Part shown: positions 43,010 through 50,950 of the stretch, piece after piece
Layout of the letters: each line of letters begins with the position of its first letter
Numbering within the stretch: position 1 is the stretch's first letter
Source: Clostridium magnum DSM 2767
GTDB taxonomy: Bacteria; Bacillota; Clostridia; Clostridiales; Clostridiaceae
Length of the DNA stretch: 64,000 nucleotides
Direction of reading: 5' to 3'
Assembly (NCBI RefSeq): GCF_001623875.1
Contig: NZ_LWAE01000004.1
Location: 186,001 to 250,000 of the forward strand
The notes under the pieces: model-generated
Database searches by the model: none
What the model saw: the letters and a program-made list of their open reading frames with translations, nothing else
What the model was told of the DNA's origin: nothing
Translations under genes and position numbers: made by a program

Positions 43010-44527
43010 CTATCTTCTTATACCCATGATATCATAAATTTTATCTATATCCATGTTTTCTCTAACGATATCTGCAAGTGTATCCAATTCTTTTTCTCTG
43101 AGATTCTCATAAGTTAAAGAAGCCTTACACTTCATTTCCTTTTGTAATCTGATTTTGTTTATAATATATTCTCTAAAATCCACTCCATCAAATACCCCAT
43201 GTATGTAAGTTCCCATAATATTTCCTTTTGTATTTATCGCACCATCTTCTATATTAACCTTTTCTCCATTTTTATCCACAATTTTAAATAAAGGTTGTGC
43301 ACTTTTCCCGTAATTACATACTCCCATGTGAATTTCATAACCGTACACATTAAGTTTTCTATTTTCTGTAGAGTTATCATCTTTATAGGTGTTAAACTCT
43401 TCTATGCTCTCCGCATTAACCCTTGTAGTTACCTTTTCTTCTTCGAAAACGGTTTCTATATCTAAAATCCCCATTGCTTCTACTTCTTTTACATCAGTCT
43501 CTACACCATATGGATCTTTTATCAGCTTTCCAAGCATCTGATAACCTCCACATACCCCGATTGTAAGTCCTGTTTCACTATATTCTTTAATACGTCTCTC
43601 AAGTCCACACTCTCTCAATTTCAATAAATCTTCAATAGTATTTTTACTTCCTGGAATTATAAGCAAGTCTGGAGTTCCAAACTCTTCTACTGAAGTGATA
43701 AATCTTACTGAAACATCCTCTTCTATCTTTAACGCATCTAAGTCTGTAAAGTTTGATATATGAGGAAGTTTAATTACAGCTATGTCTATAGGCGCCGTTA
43801 CCTTTGTATTAAATTCTACTGCACCATCTTCATCCTCAAGTGCTAAATAAAAATAAGGAACTACACCAACACATGGTATATTAACTATATCCTCAAGCAT
43901 ATTAAGGCCTGGTTTTAGTATTTCAACATCTCCTCTAAATTTATTTATTATAGTTCCTTTAACCCTACTTTTTTCTTCTTCTGTAAAAAGTACCATTGTA
44001 CCAACAAGTGATGCAAAAACCCCACCTTTATCTATGTCTCCAACTAAAAGCACAGGAGCATCAACAAGTTCAGCCATTCCCATATTTACAACATCTCTAT
44101 CTCTTAGGTTTATTTCAGCTGGGCTTCCTGCACCTTCCATAACTATTATATCAAACTGTTTCTCCATATTTTGAAAGTGCTCTTTAAGCATATCTTTAAA
44201 TTGAATCTTCATGTTGTGGTATTCCATTGCAGTGCTGTTACTATATACCTTACCATTGACTATAACCTGACACTTTTTATCTGATGTAGGCTTTAAAAGT
44301 ATTGGATTCATATAAGCTTCTGGTTGAAGTCCAGCTGCATAAGCTTGAAGCACTTGAGCTCGACCCATTTCTTTACCATCCAAAGTTATATATGAATTTA
44401 AAGACATGTTTTGTGATTTGAAAGGACACACTGAATATCCATCTTGCTTAAAAATTCTACAAAGTGCTGCAACTAAAGCACTTTTTCCCACTGAAGAACC
44501 TGTTCCTTGAATCATTATTTTAGCCAT
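43010..44527 (-). CDS. cbiP: cobyric acid synthase
   Basis: A 505-residue glutamine amidotransferase (CbiP/CobQ) that amidates four carboxylates of adenosylcobyrinate a,c-diamide. The N-terminal P-loop-like [34 protein letters not shown] and [22 protein letters not shown] are followed by a glutaminase domain with [12 protein letters not shown], the nucleophile region [11 protein letters not shown] and a C-terminal GTYIHGVFD. It is the first gene behind the cobalamin riboswitch. GGGGGAG lies before the ATG. Confidence 0.95.
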   Translation of the reverse strand: MAKIMIQGTGSSVGKSALVAALCRIFKQDGYSVCPFKSQNMSLNSYITLDGKEMGRAQVLQAYAAGLQPEAYMNPILLKPTSDKKCQVIVNGKVYSNSTAMEYHNMKIQFKDMLKEHFQNMEKQFDIIVMEGAGSPAEINLRDRDVVNMGMAELVDAPVLLVGDIDKGGVFASLVGTMVLFTEEEKSRVKGTIINKFRGDVEILKPGLNMLEDIVNIPCVGVVPYFYLALEDEDGAVEFNTKVTAPIDIAVIKLPHISNFTDLDALKIEEDVSVRFITSVEEFGTPDLLIIPGSKNTIEDLLKLRECGLERRIKEYSETGLTIGVCGGYQMLGKLIKDPYGVETDVKEVEAMGILDIETVFEEEKVTTRVNAESIEEFNTYKDDNSTENRKLNVYGYEIHMGVCNYGKSAQPLFKIVDKNGEKVNIEDGAINTKGNIMGTYIHGVFDGVDFREYIINKIRLQKEMKCKASLTYENLREKELDTLADIVRENMDIDKIYDIMGIRR

Positions 44528-44582
44528 AATAAACTCCCCCTAGTTTTTTATAATTAAAGCTCATTTTCCCAACTATGTAATA

Positions 44583-44616
44583 AAAAAGCAGTAAACCTTG
44601 AAGGTTTACTGCTTTT
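44583..44616 (-). terminator. terminator just upstream of cbiP
   Basis: Perfect 16-bp stem AAAAGCAGTAAACCTT / AAGGTTTACTGCTTTT with a one-base loop and T-rich 3' side on the minus strand, 56 bases before cbiP. Probably the transcriptional switch of the cobalamin leader. Confidence 0.75.
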
Positions 44617-44620
44617 AACT

Positions 44621-44640
44621 AAAAAACCGGCCAAAGCCGG
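44621..44640 (-). terminator. second, shorter terminator in the cobalamin leader
   Basis: CCGGC / GCCGG stem with a TTTG loop followed by six T on the minus strand, ten bases before the larger hairpin. Confidence 0.6.
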
Positions 44641-44674
44641 AAGCACTCAAATTAAAAGTACTCTCCCTCCGAAA

Positions 44675-44807
44675 GTTTATCCGATGACTACCCGCTCTAA
44701 TATTCAGCCTTTTTCAAATATTGAATAAAGAGCGGCTACGTCTTTGGATTCGTTCAACTAAGAATCAGATGGCATTGAAATCCCCTCTGATTCAAGTTTC
44801 ACTTCAT
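44675..44807 (-). repeat. family A two-hairpin repeat (A3) inside the cobalamin leader
   Basis: Reverse-oriented copy: hairpin 1 TTGAATCAGAGGGG with CCATCTGATTC, linker GTTGAACGAATCC, hairpin 2 AGCCGCTCT / AGAGCGG with an inner ATTCA / TGAAT stem, ending in GGTAGTCATCGGATAAAC. It lies between the riboswitch aptamer and the two terminators. Confidence 0.85.
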
Positions 44808-44811
44808 AACA

Positions 44812-44978
44812 CTCACTAGGCAGGTCTCCTGGCTTATGAATCATCCTCACCTTTACCTTCCCCTTGATTAGAGTGGTTTAACAAAGGTTTGTCATCAAAT
44901 ACAGTAGCGGGGGCTGCTGCGGAATTTAACCGCATTCCCTTTTCACCTTCTTTTTAAAAGGCACCTAGACATTTTATT
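44812..44978 (-). ncRNA. cobalamin (AdoCbl) riboswitch
   Basis: On the minus strand the leader contains the conserved elements in order: GGTGCC near the 5' end, GGGAATGCGGT, CCGCAGCAGCCCCCGCTACTG, and AAGCCAGGAGACCTGCC near the 3' end. It is preceded by a sigma-A promoter and lies 285 bases upstream of cbiP. It should repress the cbi/hem operon when adenosylcobalamin is plentiful. Confidence 0.95.
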
Positions 44979-44993
44979 TTCTTTTTCAATTCT

Positions 44994-45022
44994 AGTTTAT
45001 TACAATTATTTCTCTCTGTCAA
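44994..45022 (-). promoter_or_regulatory. promoter of the cobalamin operon
   Basis: Minus strand TTGACA (45017-45022), 17-base spacer, TAAACT (44994-44999), placing the start near 44987, a few bases before the riboswitch. Confidence 0.75.
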
Positions 45023-45091
45023 ATAAAGCTGCTTTGTTTAAAAGCTGTAGAGAGTACATAAAATTGAAAATTTGAACTTTCTTGTCTGTTG

Positions 45092-45817
45092 TTATTTTAT
45101 ATTATATTTTACTAAAAAATCGTTATCATTAATAACAGCATCATAACTATCATCTCTTACTATACTGTGTTCTTCTGAAAATACTAGAGCTCTTTTAAAA
45201 ACACCTTCTACATATTGAAAATCATGAGTAGAACAAATTATTGTCTTACCGCTTAAATTAAGCTTAATCAGAAGTTCCCTTAAAAAATTCTTTCCCTTTG
45301 GATCTATACCATTCATAGGCTCGTCCAAAACTAAAACTTCAGGATTCATTGATAACACGCAAGCTATGGCTGTCCTTTTCTTCTCACCGCCACTTAGATT
45401 ATATGGCTCTCTATATTTAAGATCCTCAATATCTAAAAGTCTTAAACAATCGCATACTCTTCTATCTACTTCCTCTTCATCCAATCCCATCTGTCTTGGA
45501 CCAAAAGCTATTTCTTCATAAACATTTGAACAGAAAAGCTGTGCATCAGAATTTTGAAATATAAATCCTACCTTTTTATGAAAGGCTTTGGAGAAATTAC
45601 TATCATCCAACTTTTTACTATTTATCTCCTCACCATTGAAGGAATACGTTCCTCTGGTAGGAAAGATTACTCCATTTATTAACTTTAAAAAAGTTGACTT
45701 TCCACTACCATTAGGTCCAATTAATGCTATGGACTCACCTTCTTCAATATTTACATTTATCTCTCTTAAAACCTGTGTATCCTTATACTTAAAATAAACA
45801 TCTTTTACTTCAATCAT
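45092..45817 (-). CDS. cbiO: cobalt/ECF transporter ATP-binding protein CbiO
   Basis: A 241-residue ECF-type ABC ATPase. Walker A GPNGSGKST (about 35-43), an ECF Q-loop FIFQNSDAQLFCSNVYEEIAFGPRQMGL, signature LSGGEKKRTAIA and Walker B LVLDEPMNGID are intact. ATG 45817 follows AGGATGTG; a GTG at 45826 would add three residues. It follows a CbiQ-like T subunit by five bases. It could energise CbiMNQ encoded downstream, or a separate ECF transporter with the neighbouring T protein. Confidence 0.9.
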   Translation of the reverse strand: MIEVKDVYFKYKDTQVLREINVNIEEGESIALIGPNGSGKSTFLKLINGVIFPTRGTYSFNGEEINSKKLDDSNFSKAFHKKVGFIFQNSDAQLFCSNVYEEIAFGPRQMGLDEEEVDRRVCDCLRLLDIEDLKYREPYNLSGGEKKRTAIACVLSMNPEVLVLDEPMNGIDPKGKNFLRELLIKLNLSGKTIICSTHDFQYVEGVFKRALVFSEEHSIVRDDSYDAVINDNDFLVKYNIK

Positions 45818-45822
45818 CAAAA

Positions 45823-46620
45823 TCACATCCTAGCAAAATAAAAATACATCATTATAATCATCATATTTATAATACAATATATAAAATCCTTTGAATTAAA
45901 TCCAAACTTAGCATGAGATACATATTCACCAGTAAAACCTCTGCACTCCATAGCTGAATACATTTCATCACCCATTTCCTTTGACTTTAAAAAAAGATTT
46001 CCCATTATTTTTGAAAGAGAAGAATACTTACTATTATTTCTTCCAATAGATCTTAACCTTAAAGCATAAAACATTTCTAATGAAAACTCACCAAGAATGT
46101 AAATATACTTTATGGTAATATCAAATACAAGTATAAACACATCGGGAATAAAGAAAAATTTTAATGCCTTAGTTATATCATGCCATTTCGTTGTATAAGA
46201 TAAAACATTTACGGCTATAACAGTACTTATAACTTTTAATAACAGCAATATACTATTGTTAATATTGCCCATTAGTATAGATGGTATAAGCATTACCAAA
46301 GTAAATAAAGGCACAATCACACTTAAAGCCAAAACTTTCTTTATGGCTTGAACTTCTAGTAGAGCCACAAGAAGAAGCATGTACACATCTAGAGCTAGTA
46401 CATATGTAAAGTTCTGAGACATAGATATAAGCACTATATTTAATATGGTAAATATAAGTTTTAGTGTTGGATTTAGTTTGTACATAAAATTACTACTAAT
46501 ATGGTTATTCCTCTTTATTAAAGATAATGTATGAAGAATTCCAACTATGCTTTTATCTATAAATCTGTCTTTATCAGCTTTAGGTATGTAATCATCTTTT
46601 TTAAAAAGCCATTCTTCCAT
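45823..46620 (-). CDS. ECF transporter T component, CbiQ-like (second copy)
   Basis: A 265-residue membrane protein of the CbiQ family with five or six hydrophobic segments. The coupling region reads ALRLRSIGRNNSKY and MYSAMECRGFTGEY, with the expected A-R-G-type motif in the second. A charged N-terminal extension of about 45 residues (KKDDYIPKADKDRFIDKS) precedes the membrane part. ATG 46620 behind GCAGGTG is preferred over ATG 46638. No S component is next to it. It may be an alternative T subunit for cobalt or serve another substrate. Confidence 0.82.
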   Translation of the reverse strand: MEEWLFKKDDYIPKADKDRFIDKSIVGILHTLSLIKRNNHISSNFMYKLNPTLKLIFTILNIVLISMSQNFTYVLALDVYMLLLVALLEVQAIKKVLALSVIVPLFTLVMLIPSILMGNINNSILLLLKVISTVIAVNVLSYTTKWHDITKALKFFFIPDVFILVFDITIKYIYILGEFSLEMFYALRLRSIGRNNSKYSSLSKIMGNLFLKSKEMGDEMYSAMECRGFTGEYVSHAKFGFNSKDFIYCIINMMIIMMYFYFARM

Positions 46621-46687
46621 AAATATACACCTGCACATTCTACTTTTAAAATCTATTAAAGGTAATTTGGCCCCTAGGCATCAAATA

Positions 46688-46716
46688 AATCCAATCTGAT
46701 TCAAATTTTACTTTAT
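46688..46716 (-). repeat. family A remnant (A6)
   Basis: A 29-base match to the outer end of family A (AATCTGATTCAAATTTTACT compared with CATCTGATTCAAGTTTCACT). The rest of the 46621-47023 gap is very AT-rich, and I see no other element. Confidence 0.45.
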
Positions 46717-47023
46717 GTTAAAAATATATCATATATAGCCAATTAAAGCAATTTATTTATTCTTTCAATTACCTATCATATACTTTTCTTTAAATTGTAT
46801 AAAATTATTTTGTATATTTAAAAGGAATTTACAGTAATTTTATAGAATATAAAATTTTACTATACTTTTTCAAACTATTATTATAAATTATACTATTAAA
46901 TTAAATGGATTTATATTAAATTAATATTAATTTATATAAATTTAAAAATATTATGTTTATTTTTACCAAAATGTAGAAGCTTGATATTAAAACTTCAATA
47001 TATGGATCGGGAGGGAAAGAGCC

Positions 47024-48673
47024 TTGTCTACTATAAATGATTATTCTACCAATATTAGCAAAAATATTTACTCTAATTTTATGCTTAGCTCTATAATTGA
47101 GAAATTGCCTATAGGAGTAATGGTTTTAGATAATCAATTTAATATAACTATTTTCAATTCTATTCAGGAATCAATAACAAAAATGAATTACGAAAGCGTT
47201 ATAAATAAAAATTTTTTCGATATTTTCCCCTACTTATTTAGTATTGAACTTAATACAAGATTAAAAAATATTTTTGATACAGGAGAATCCATAAGTATAA
47301 CTGAATTTCCTTTTTATAACTCAAAGGACAATAAAAATTATATATATATTAACATAAATATTAATGTTTTAAAGACTGAAAAAGAGGGACACCAGATCAT
47401 ACTATTTACCATGGAAAAACTTAAAGAAATTGAATCAATCAAAGTAAAAGAAAAAGTCGATTTACCAGAACAAGACGACATTTATTATCGTAATCTTATA
47501 GAATTTTTGCCAGCTGCTATCTTTTTGCATATAGAAGGAAAAATAATCTTCTGCAACAGTGCTACAGCTAAATTACTAGGATTCGATTCGCCGGAGGAGC
47601 TTATTGGTAGAGAAATCTGTAGCTTTATATCACCTGAATGTCGTGAAATAGTTATTAAAAGAATTGAACTAGTACAAAAATACGGTAAATCTGCTCCTTT
47701 AATTGAAGAAAAATTTATTAAAGCAGATGGAACTAATATATATATTCAAGCAACCAGCGGACGTTTTCCCTACAAAGGAATCATGGCGTCACTTTCTGTA
47801 GCTCTGGATATTAGTGAACATAAAAAAGCTGAAGAACTCCAAAAAAAGATCAAAGAGAATTATAGATTGCTTTCTGAAGCAAAGAAATTTGATATTTTAA
47901 AAACTGAGTTTTTTACAAACATTTCCCATGAATTAAGAACTCCTTTAAATGTAATTTTAGGTGCTATTCAACTTTTAAACTATTACCACAAAATAGGCAT
48001 AAATGAAGAAAAATCAGATCAATATTTAAATAGTATAAAACAAAACTGTTTTAGAATACTTAGACTTATAAATAACTTAATAGATATAACCAAAATGGAC
48101 TCAGGCTATTTTGAAATAACACCCTCTAACTACAATATAGTAAACATAGTAGAAAATATAACTTTATCAGTTGCTGAATATGCTGAAAATAAGTCTATAA
48201 ATTTAATCTTCGATACCGATGTAGAGGAAAAATTTATATCTTGTGATCCTGACAAAATAGAAAGAATCATGTTAAATCTGATTTCAAATTCCATAAAATT
48301 TACCAACCCTAATGGAAAAATATTCATAAATATATATGATAAAGGAGATCACGTAATTATTTCTGTTAAGGATACTGGCATTGGTATTCCCGAAGATAAT
48401 CTTTCTATTATTTTCGAAAGATTCCGCCAAGCAAATAAATCTCTTGCAAGAAATCGGGAAGGAAGTGGCATTGGACTTTCACTTGTTAAATCTCTTGTAG
48501 AAATGCATGGTGGAAAAATTTCTGTAAAAAGTTCCTGGGGTAAGGGCAGCGAATTTATAATATCCCTACCTTCAGTTACTGCTAGCGAAAGCATCAGTTC
48601 TTTTCCTAACAATCCTATGATGGAAGATTACGCAGAAAGAATAAATATTGAGTTTTCCGATATATATCCGTAA
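47024..48673 (+). CDS. PAS-domain sensor histidine kinase (orphan)
   Basis: A 549-residue soluble kinase with no membrane segment. PAS1 at about 20-130 (IIEKLPIGVMVLDNQFNITIFN), PAS2 at about 155-270 (LIEFLPAAIFLHIEGKIIFCNSATAKLLGFDSPEELIGR), HisKA at about 300-365 with the phospho-acceptor in FFTNISHELRTPLNVILG, and HATPase at about 405-520 (N box NLISNSIKFT, DTGIGIPEDN, GSGIGLSLVKSLVEMHGG). The start is TTG at 47024 behind GGGAGG. No response regulator gene is nearby, so its partner is unknown. This architecture is common among clostridial orphan kinases. Confidence 0.9.
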   Translation: MSTINDYSTNISKNIYSNFMLSSIIEKLPIGVMVLDNQFNITIFNSIQESITKMNYESVINKNFFDIFPYLFSIELNTRLKNIFDTGESISITEFPFYNSKDNKNYIYINININVLKTEKEGHQIILFTMEKLKEIESIKVKEKVDLPEQDDIYYRNLIEFLPAAIFLHIEGKIIFCNSATAKLLGFDSPEELIGREICSFISPECREIVIKRIELVQKYGKSAPLIEEKFIKADGTNIYIQATSGRFPYKGIMASLSVALDISEHKKAEELQKKIKENYRLLSEAKKFDILKTEFFTNISHELRTPLNVILGAIQLLNYYHKIGINEEKSDQYLNSIKQNCFRILRLINNLIDITKMDSGYFEITPSNYNIVNIVENITLSVAEYAENKSINLIFDTDVEEKFISCDPDKIERIMLNLISNSIKFTNPNGKIFINIYDKGDHVIISVKDTGIGIPEDNLSIIFERFRQANKSLARNREGSGIGLSLVKSLVEMHGGKISVKSSWGKGSEFIISLPSVTASESISSFPNNPMMEDYAERINIEFSDIYP

Positions 48674-48678
48674 AATAT

Positions 48679-48854
48679 GAAGTAGAAACTTGAATCAGAT
48701 GGGGTTTCAGTCTACGACCCGGGGCTTTGCCCGTTAAATGCCATTTAGGCATTTAACCCCACCTGATTCTTAGTTGAACGAATCCAGGGACGTAGCCGCT
48801 CTTTACTCCCTCTTTGAGAAGAGGGAGTATTAGAGCGGGTAGTGATCGGATAAA
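48679..48854 (+). repeat. family A two-hairpin repeat (A4), best-preserved copy
   Basis: It begins five bases after the kinase stop. Hairpin 1 (TTGAATCAGATGGGG with a CCCACCTGATTC partner) encloses GTTAAATGCC / GGCATTTAAC. The linker GTTGAACGAATCCAGGGACG follows. Hairpin 2 is AGCCGCTCT / AGAGCGG with an inner ACTCCCTCTT / AAGAGGGAGT stem, ending in GGTAGTGATCGGATAAA. Confidence 0.88.
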
Positions 48855-48856
48855 TA

Positions 48857-48883
48857 AACATGCACAAAAAACTGTGCATGTTT
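48857..48883 (-). terminator. terminator of the NUDIX-small protein operon
   Basis: AAACATGCAC pairs with GTGCATGTTT around a seven-base T-rich loop, immediately overlapping the stop of the 32-residue ORF on the minus strand. Confidence 0.7.
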
Positions 48884-48980
48884 ACTTTTTGCCAGAAATT
48901 AATATGACAAATACAGCTATTACTACTAATGTTACAACTACAGATACTACACTGCACATTATGATCATACTTTTTATCAT
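48882..48980 (-). CDS. 32-residue single-pass membrane peptide
   Basis: A small frame: ATG 48980 with AGGGGATG eight bases upstream, one hydrophobic helix covering about residues 5-29 rich in Val and Ile (VVSVVVTLVVIAVFVILI), and a basic SGKK tail. It begins 11 bases after the NUDIX hydrolase stop, and a terminator overlaps its stop codon, so it looks like the last gene of that operon. I do not recognise a family. Small clostridial membrane peptides of this shape can be regulatory or toxin-like, but nothing here shows which. Confidence 0.6.
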   Translation of the reverse strand: MIKSMIIMCSVVSVVVTLVVIAVFVILISGKK

Positions 48981-48991
48981 TCAATCATCCC

Positions 48992-49546
48992 CTAAAAATT
49001 ATCTAATCCACAAAAGATATACCAAGGTCCTATTCCCATTGCAGTTCCCTTTTTTTGTTCTTCTAAAAGAAAAGCCTTCACGTCATCTCTTTTAACCAAA
49101 ATAACCTCTATTTCCTCTTCTGCTTCAAGTTGCTGTTTTGGATTCAAATTTTCTTCATCATTTTCATCAATTTCTGCACTTACAACCCTAACTGTATCTG
49201 TAAGCAATGCAGCATTAGAATTTATAACTGGACTTATACCCTTTATCTTACCTTTGTAGCCCGTTTCTTCTCTTAGCTCTCTTAAAGCTTCCTCTTCCAG
49301 GTTTTCTCCTTCTACTAAACCAGCGGGAAAACCTATTATATAATTGTCTATAGCAGGCCTATACTGCTTTATAAATAAATATCTATTAGACGGAACAAGT
49401 TTGCTAACAATCACCACAGACTTATTAGTATTAGTTCTTTCTATACTCTCCCATTTTACTTCATCTCCATTTTCAGTTTTATATGTTGTTTCCTTTAAGG
49501 ATATCCACTTGCCTTTATACATTACTTTTTCTTCAACTTTCTTCAC
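48992..49546 (-). CDS. NUDIX hydrolase, ADP-ribose pyrophosphatase type
   Basis: A 184-residue protein with the NUDIX box GLVEGENLEEEALRELREETGY (about 84-105); the RE-x-x-EE-x-G core is intact. The preceding IKQYRPAIDNYIIGFPAG is typical of ADP-ribose pyrophosphatases (NudF-like). It should hydrolyse ADP-ribose or a similar nucleoside diphosphate derivative in the cytoplasm. The start is GTG at 49546 with GGAGGTAAAATAG upstream. A tiny membrane-peptide gene follows. Confidence 0.88.
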   Translation of the reverse strand: MKKVEEKVMYKGKWISLKETTYKTENGDEVKWESIERTNTNKSVVIVSKLVPSNRYLFIKQYRPAIDNYIIGFPAGLVEGENLEEEALRELREETGYKGKIKGISPVINSNAALLTDTVRVVSAEIDENDEENLNPKQQLEAEEEIEVILVKRDDVKAFLLEEQKKGTAMGIGPWYIFCGLDNF

Positions 49547-49799
49547 CTATTTTACCTCCAATTATTAAGTACTTATATATTATTTCTTGTCTTTATTAAA
49601 TCTTTCCAGCTTATAGAGTCTTTACATATTTATTCTTTTAATACTAATATACCATAATATATTAGTCCATAGACCTATTCTGAAAATTATCCTAAAGTGC
49701 AACTTCAATATTTTTATATTAAAGTTACTATTTTATGCATATCCTTATATTAAGTAAAAACTTCATATCTGTTATGAGTAAAAATTCTAGGAGGAACTT

Positions 49800-50888
49800 A
49801 TGAAACTTATAAAAAAACTAAATTTAAACTATGTACTATTAATATTTTTAGTCTTTGTTTCCATTATTTTTTCTAAAATAACACTAGATATAAGTGACTT
49901 TACTAATGCTTGCACTGTAAAACAAAATCTATCTGTTCACTTCAATTCTGGATTGCTTGTAGGTTTTAGAAATGATGTAGACAAGGATGTTTCAACTTAT
50001 AGAACTCTTTGGATTACCCCAGATAAGAATAATAATCTCAAAATTGTTAAGGAAATGAACTTTATACTTGTTCCACACAAAGATACCTTTTGGCAAGTAG
50101 AACCTATTTACTATAGCTTTACAAATACAGCGGATTCTATTGAGTATCCAGTAGCCCATGCCATTTCCGATAGTTATGTTCCTGGTACCTTTGAATATAA
50201 ATATAACACTTATAAAAGCAGGTTAGAGTTCGTGGATAGAAATCATGTTTCTTTATCTACATATATAACCAATCATCCTAATAATGAAAATAGCTCTATA
50301 AATGAGAGTTGTTCAATAGTTGAATTAGAAAAGTTAACAGAGTTTAAAAATACTGAAGATAGACTAACTATGCATGACGTTTTTAAAGATAAGGCTATTC
50401 CTATAATAAAAAAATTCAAAAACGAAAAAATCACCTTAGGTGAAAGCTCTTATAAAAACAGTATAAATACAACTTCCGGTGACACCTGGAACGTAGCTAG
50501 AAATGAGGGAAAATGGGTTGCTCAGATAGGTAAAACCTTTAAGTATTCAGGAGATAGCAGTAAGTATATATTATATAATACAGATTTAGATTTACCTCAA
50601 AGCATAGTCTCTTATAATGAATTATGTACTAGCTTTTCCTCTATAAAAGATTTGATACCTGACGCAGAAGATGCAATATCTTCCCCAGGCAAAGAAATTC
50701 TAGGTGTCTTTACTCCAAATAAATTCACACTGTATCCTTATTTAGATAACAAGATAGGTAAATCCGTTTTAGATATAGACTTAGATGAACATGAAACTAT
50801 GATTATGGCTCAGTGGGCTAGCGAAAATAGCATTGCGGATTGGACAAATACCTTTAATGCATCTTTCCCTGAAATATCTTCAAACTAG
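49800..50888 (+). CDS. exported or membrane-anchored protein of unknown function
   Basis: A 362-residue protein with an N-terminal signal or anchor (about 10-32) and a hydrophilic body outside the membrane. The body has no motif I recognise; it is rich in Asn, Asp, Ser and Thr, with a mid-region VELEKLTEFKNTEDRLTMHDVF and a C-terminal acidic LDIDLDEHETMIMAQWASEN. GGAGGAACTT precedes the ATG. It is convergent with the TPM/LemA genes across a strong terminator. The function is not assigned. Confidence 0.6.
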   Translation: MKLIKKLNLNYVLLIFLVFVSIIFSKITLDISDFTNACTVKQNLSVHFNSGLLVGFRNDVDKDVSTYRTLWITPDKNNNLKIVKEMNFILVPHKDTFWQVEPIYYSFTNTADSIEYPVAHAISDSYVPGTFEYKYNTYKSRLEFVDRNHVSLSTYITNHPNNENSSINESCSIVELEKLTEFKNTEDRLTMHDVFKDKAIPIIKKFKNEKITLGESSYKNSINTTSGDTWNVARNEGKWVAQIGKTFKYSGDSSKYILYNTDLDLPQSIVSYNELCTSFSSIKDLIPDAEDAISSPGKEILGVFTPNKFTLYPYLDNKIGKSVLDIDLDEHETMIMAQWASENSIADWTNTFNASFPEISSN

Positions 50889-50931
50889 TTATTCCCGAGG
50901 AAACTTTAGACTTTCCTCGGGAATAACTTCT
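50886..50931. terminator. bidirectional terminator
   Basis: AGTTATTCCCGAGGAAA pairs with CTTTCCTCGGGAATAACTT around a short loop, between the converging genes at 49800-50888 and 50951-51817. Confidence 0.85.
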
Positions 50932-50950
50932 TATCCTGTTCTGTACTTCA

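Noticed and set aside
48745-48984. 79-residue minus-strand frame over the family A repeat and the small membrane ORF
   Set aside because: It is the wrong frame of the 32-residue peptide gene and continues into repeat DNA; its Cys-rich composition is an artefact.
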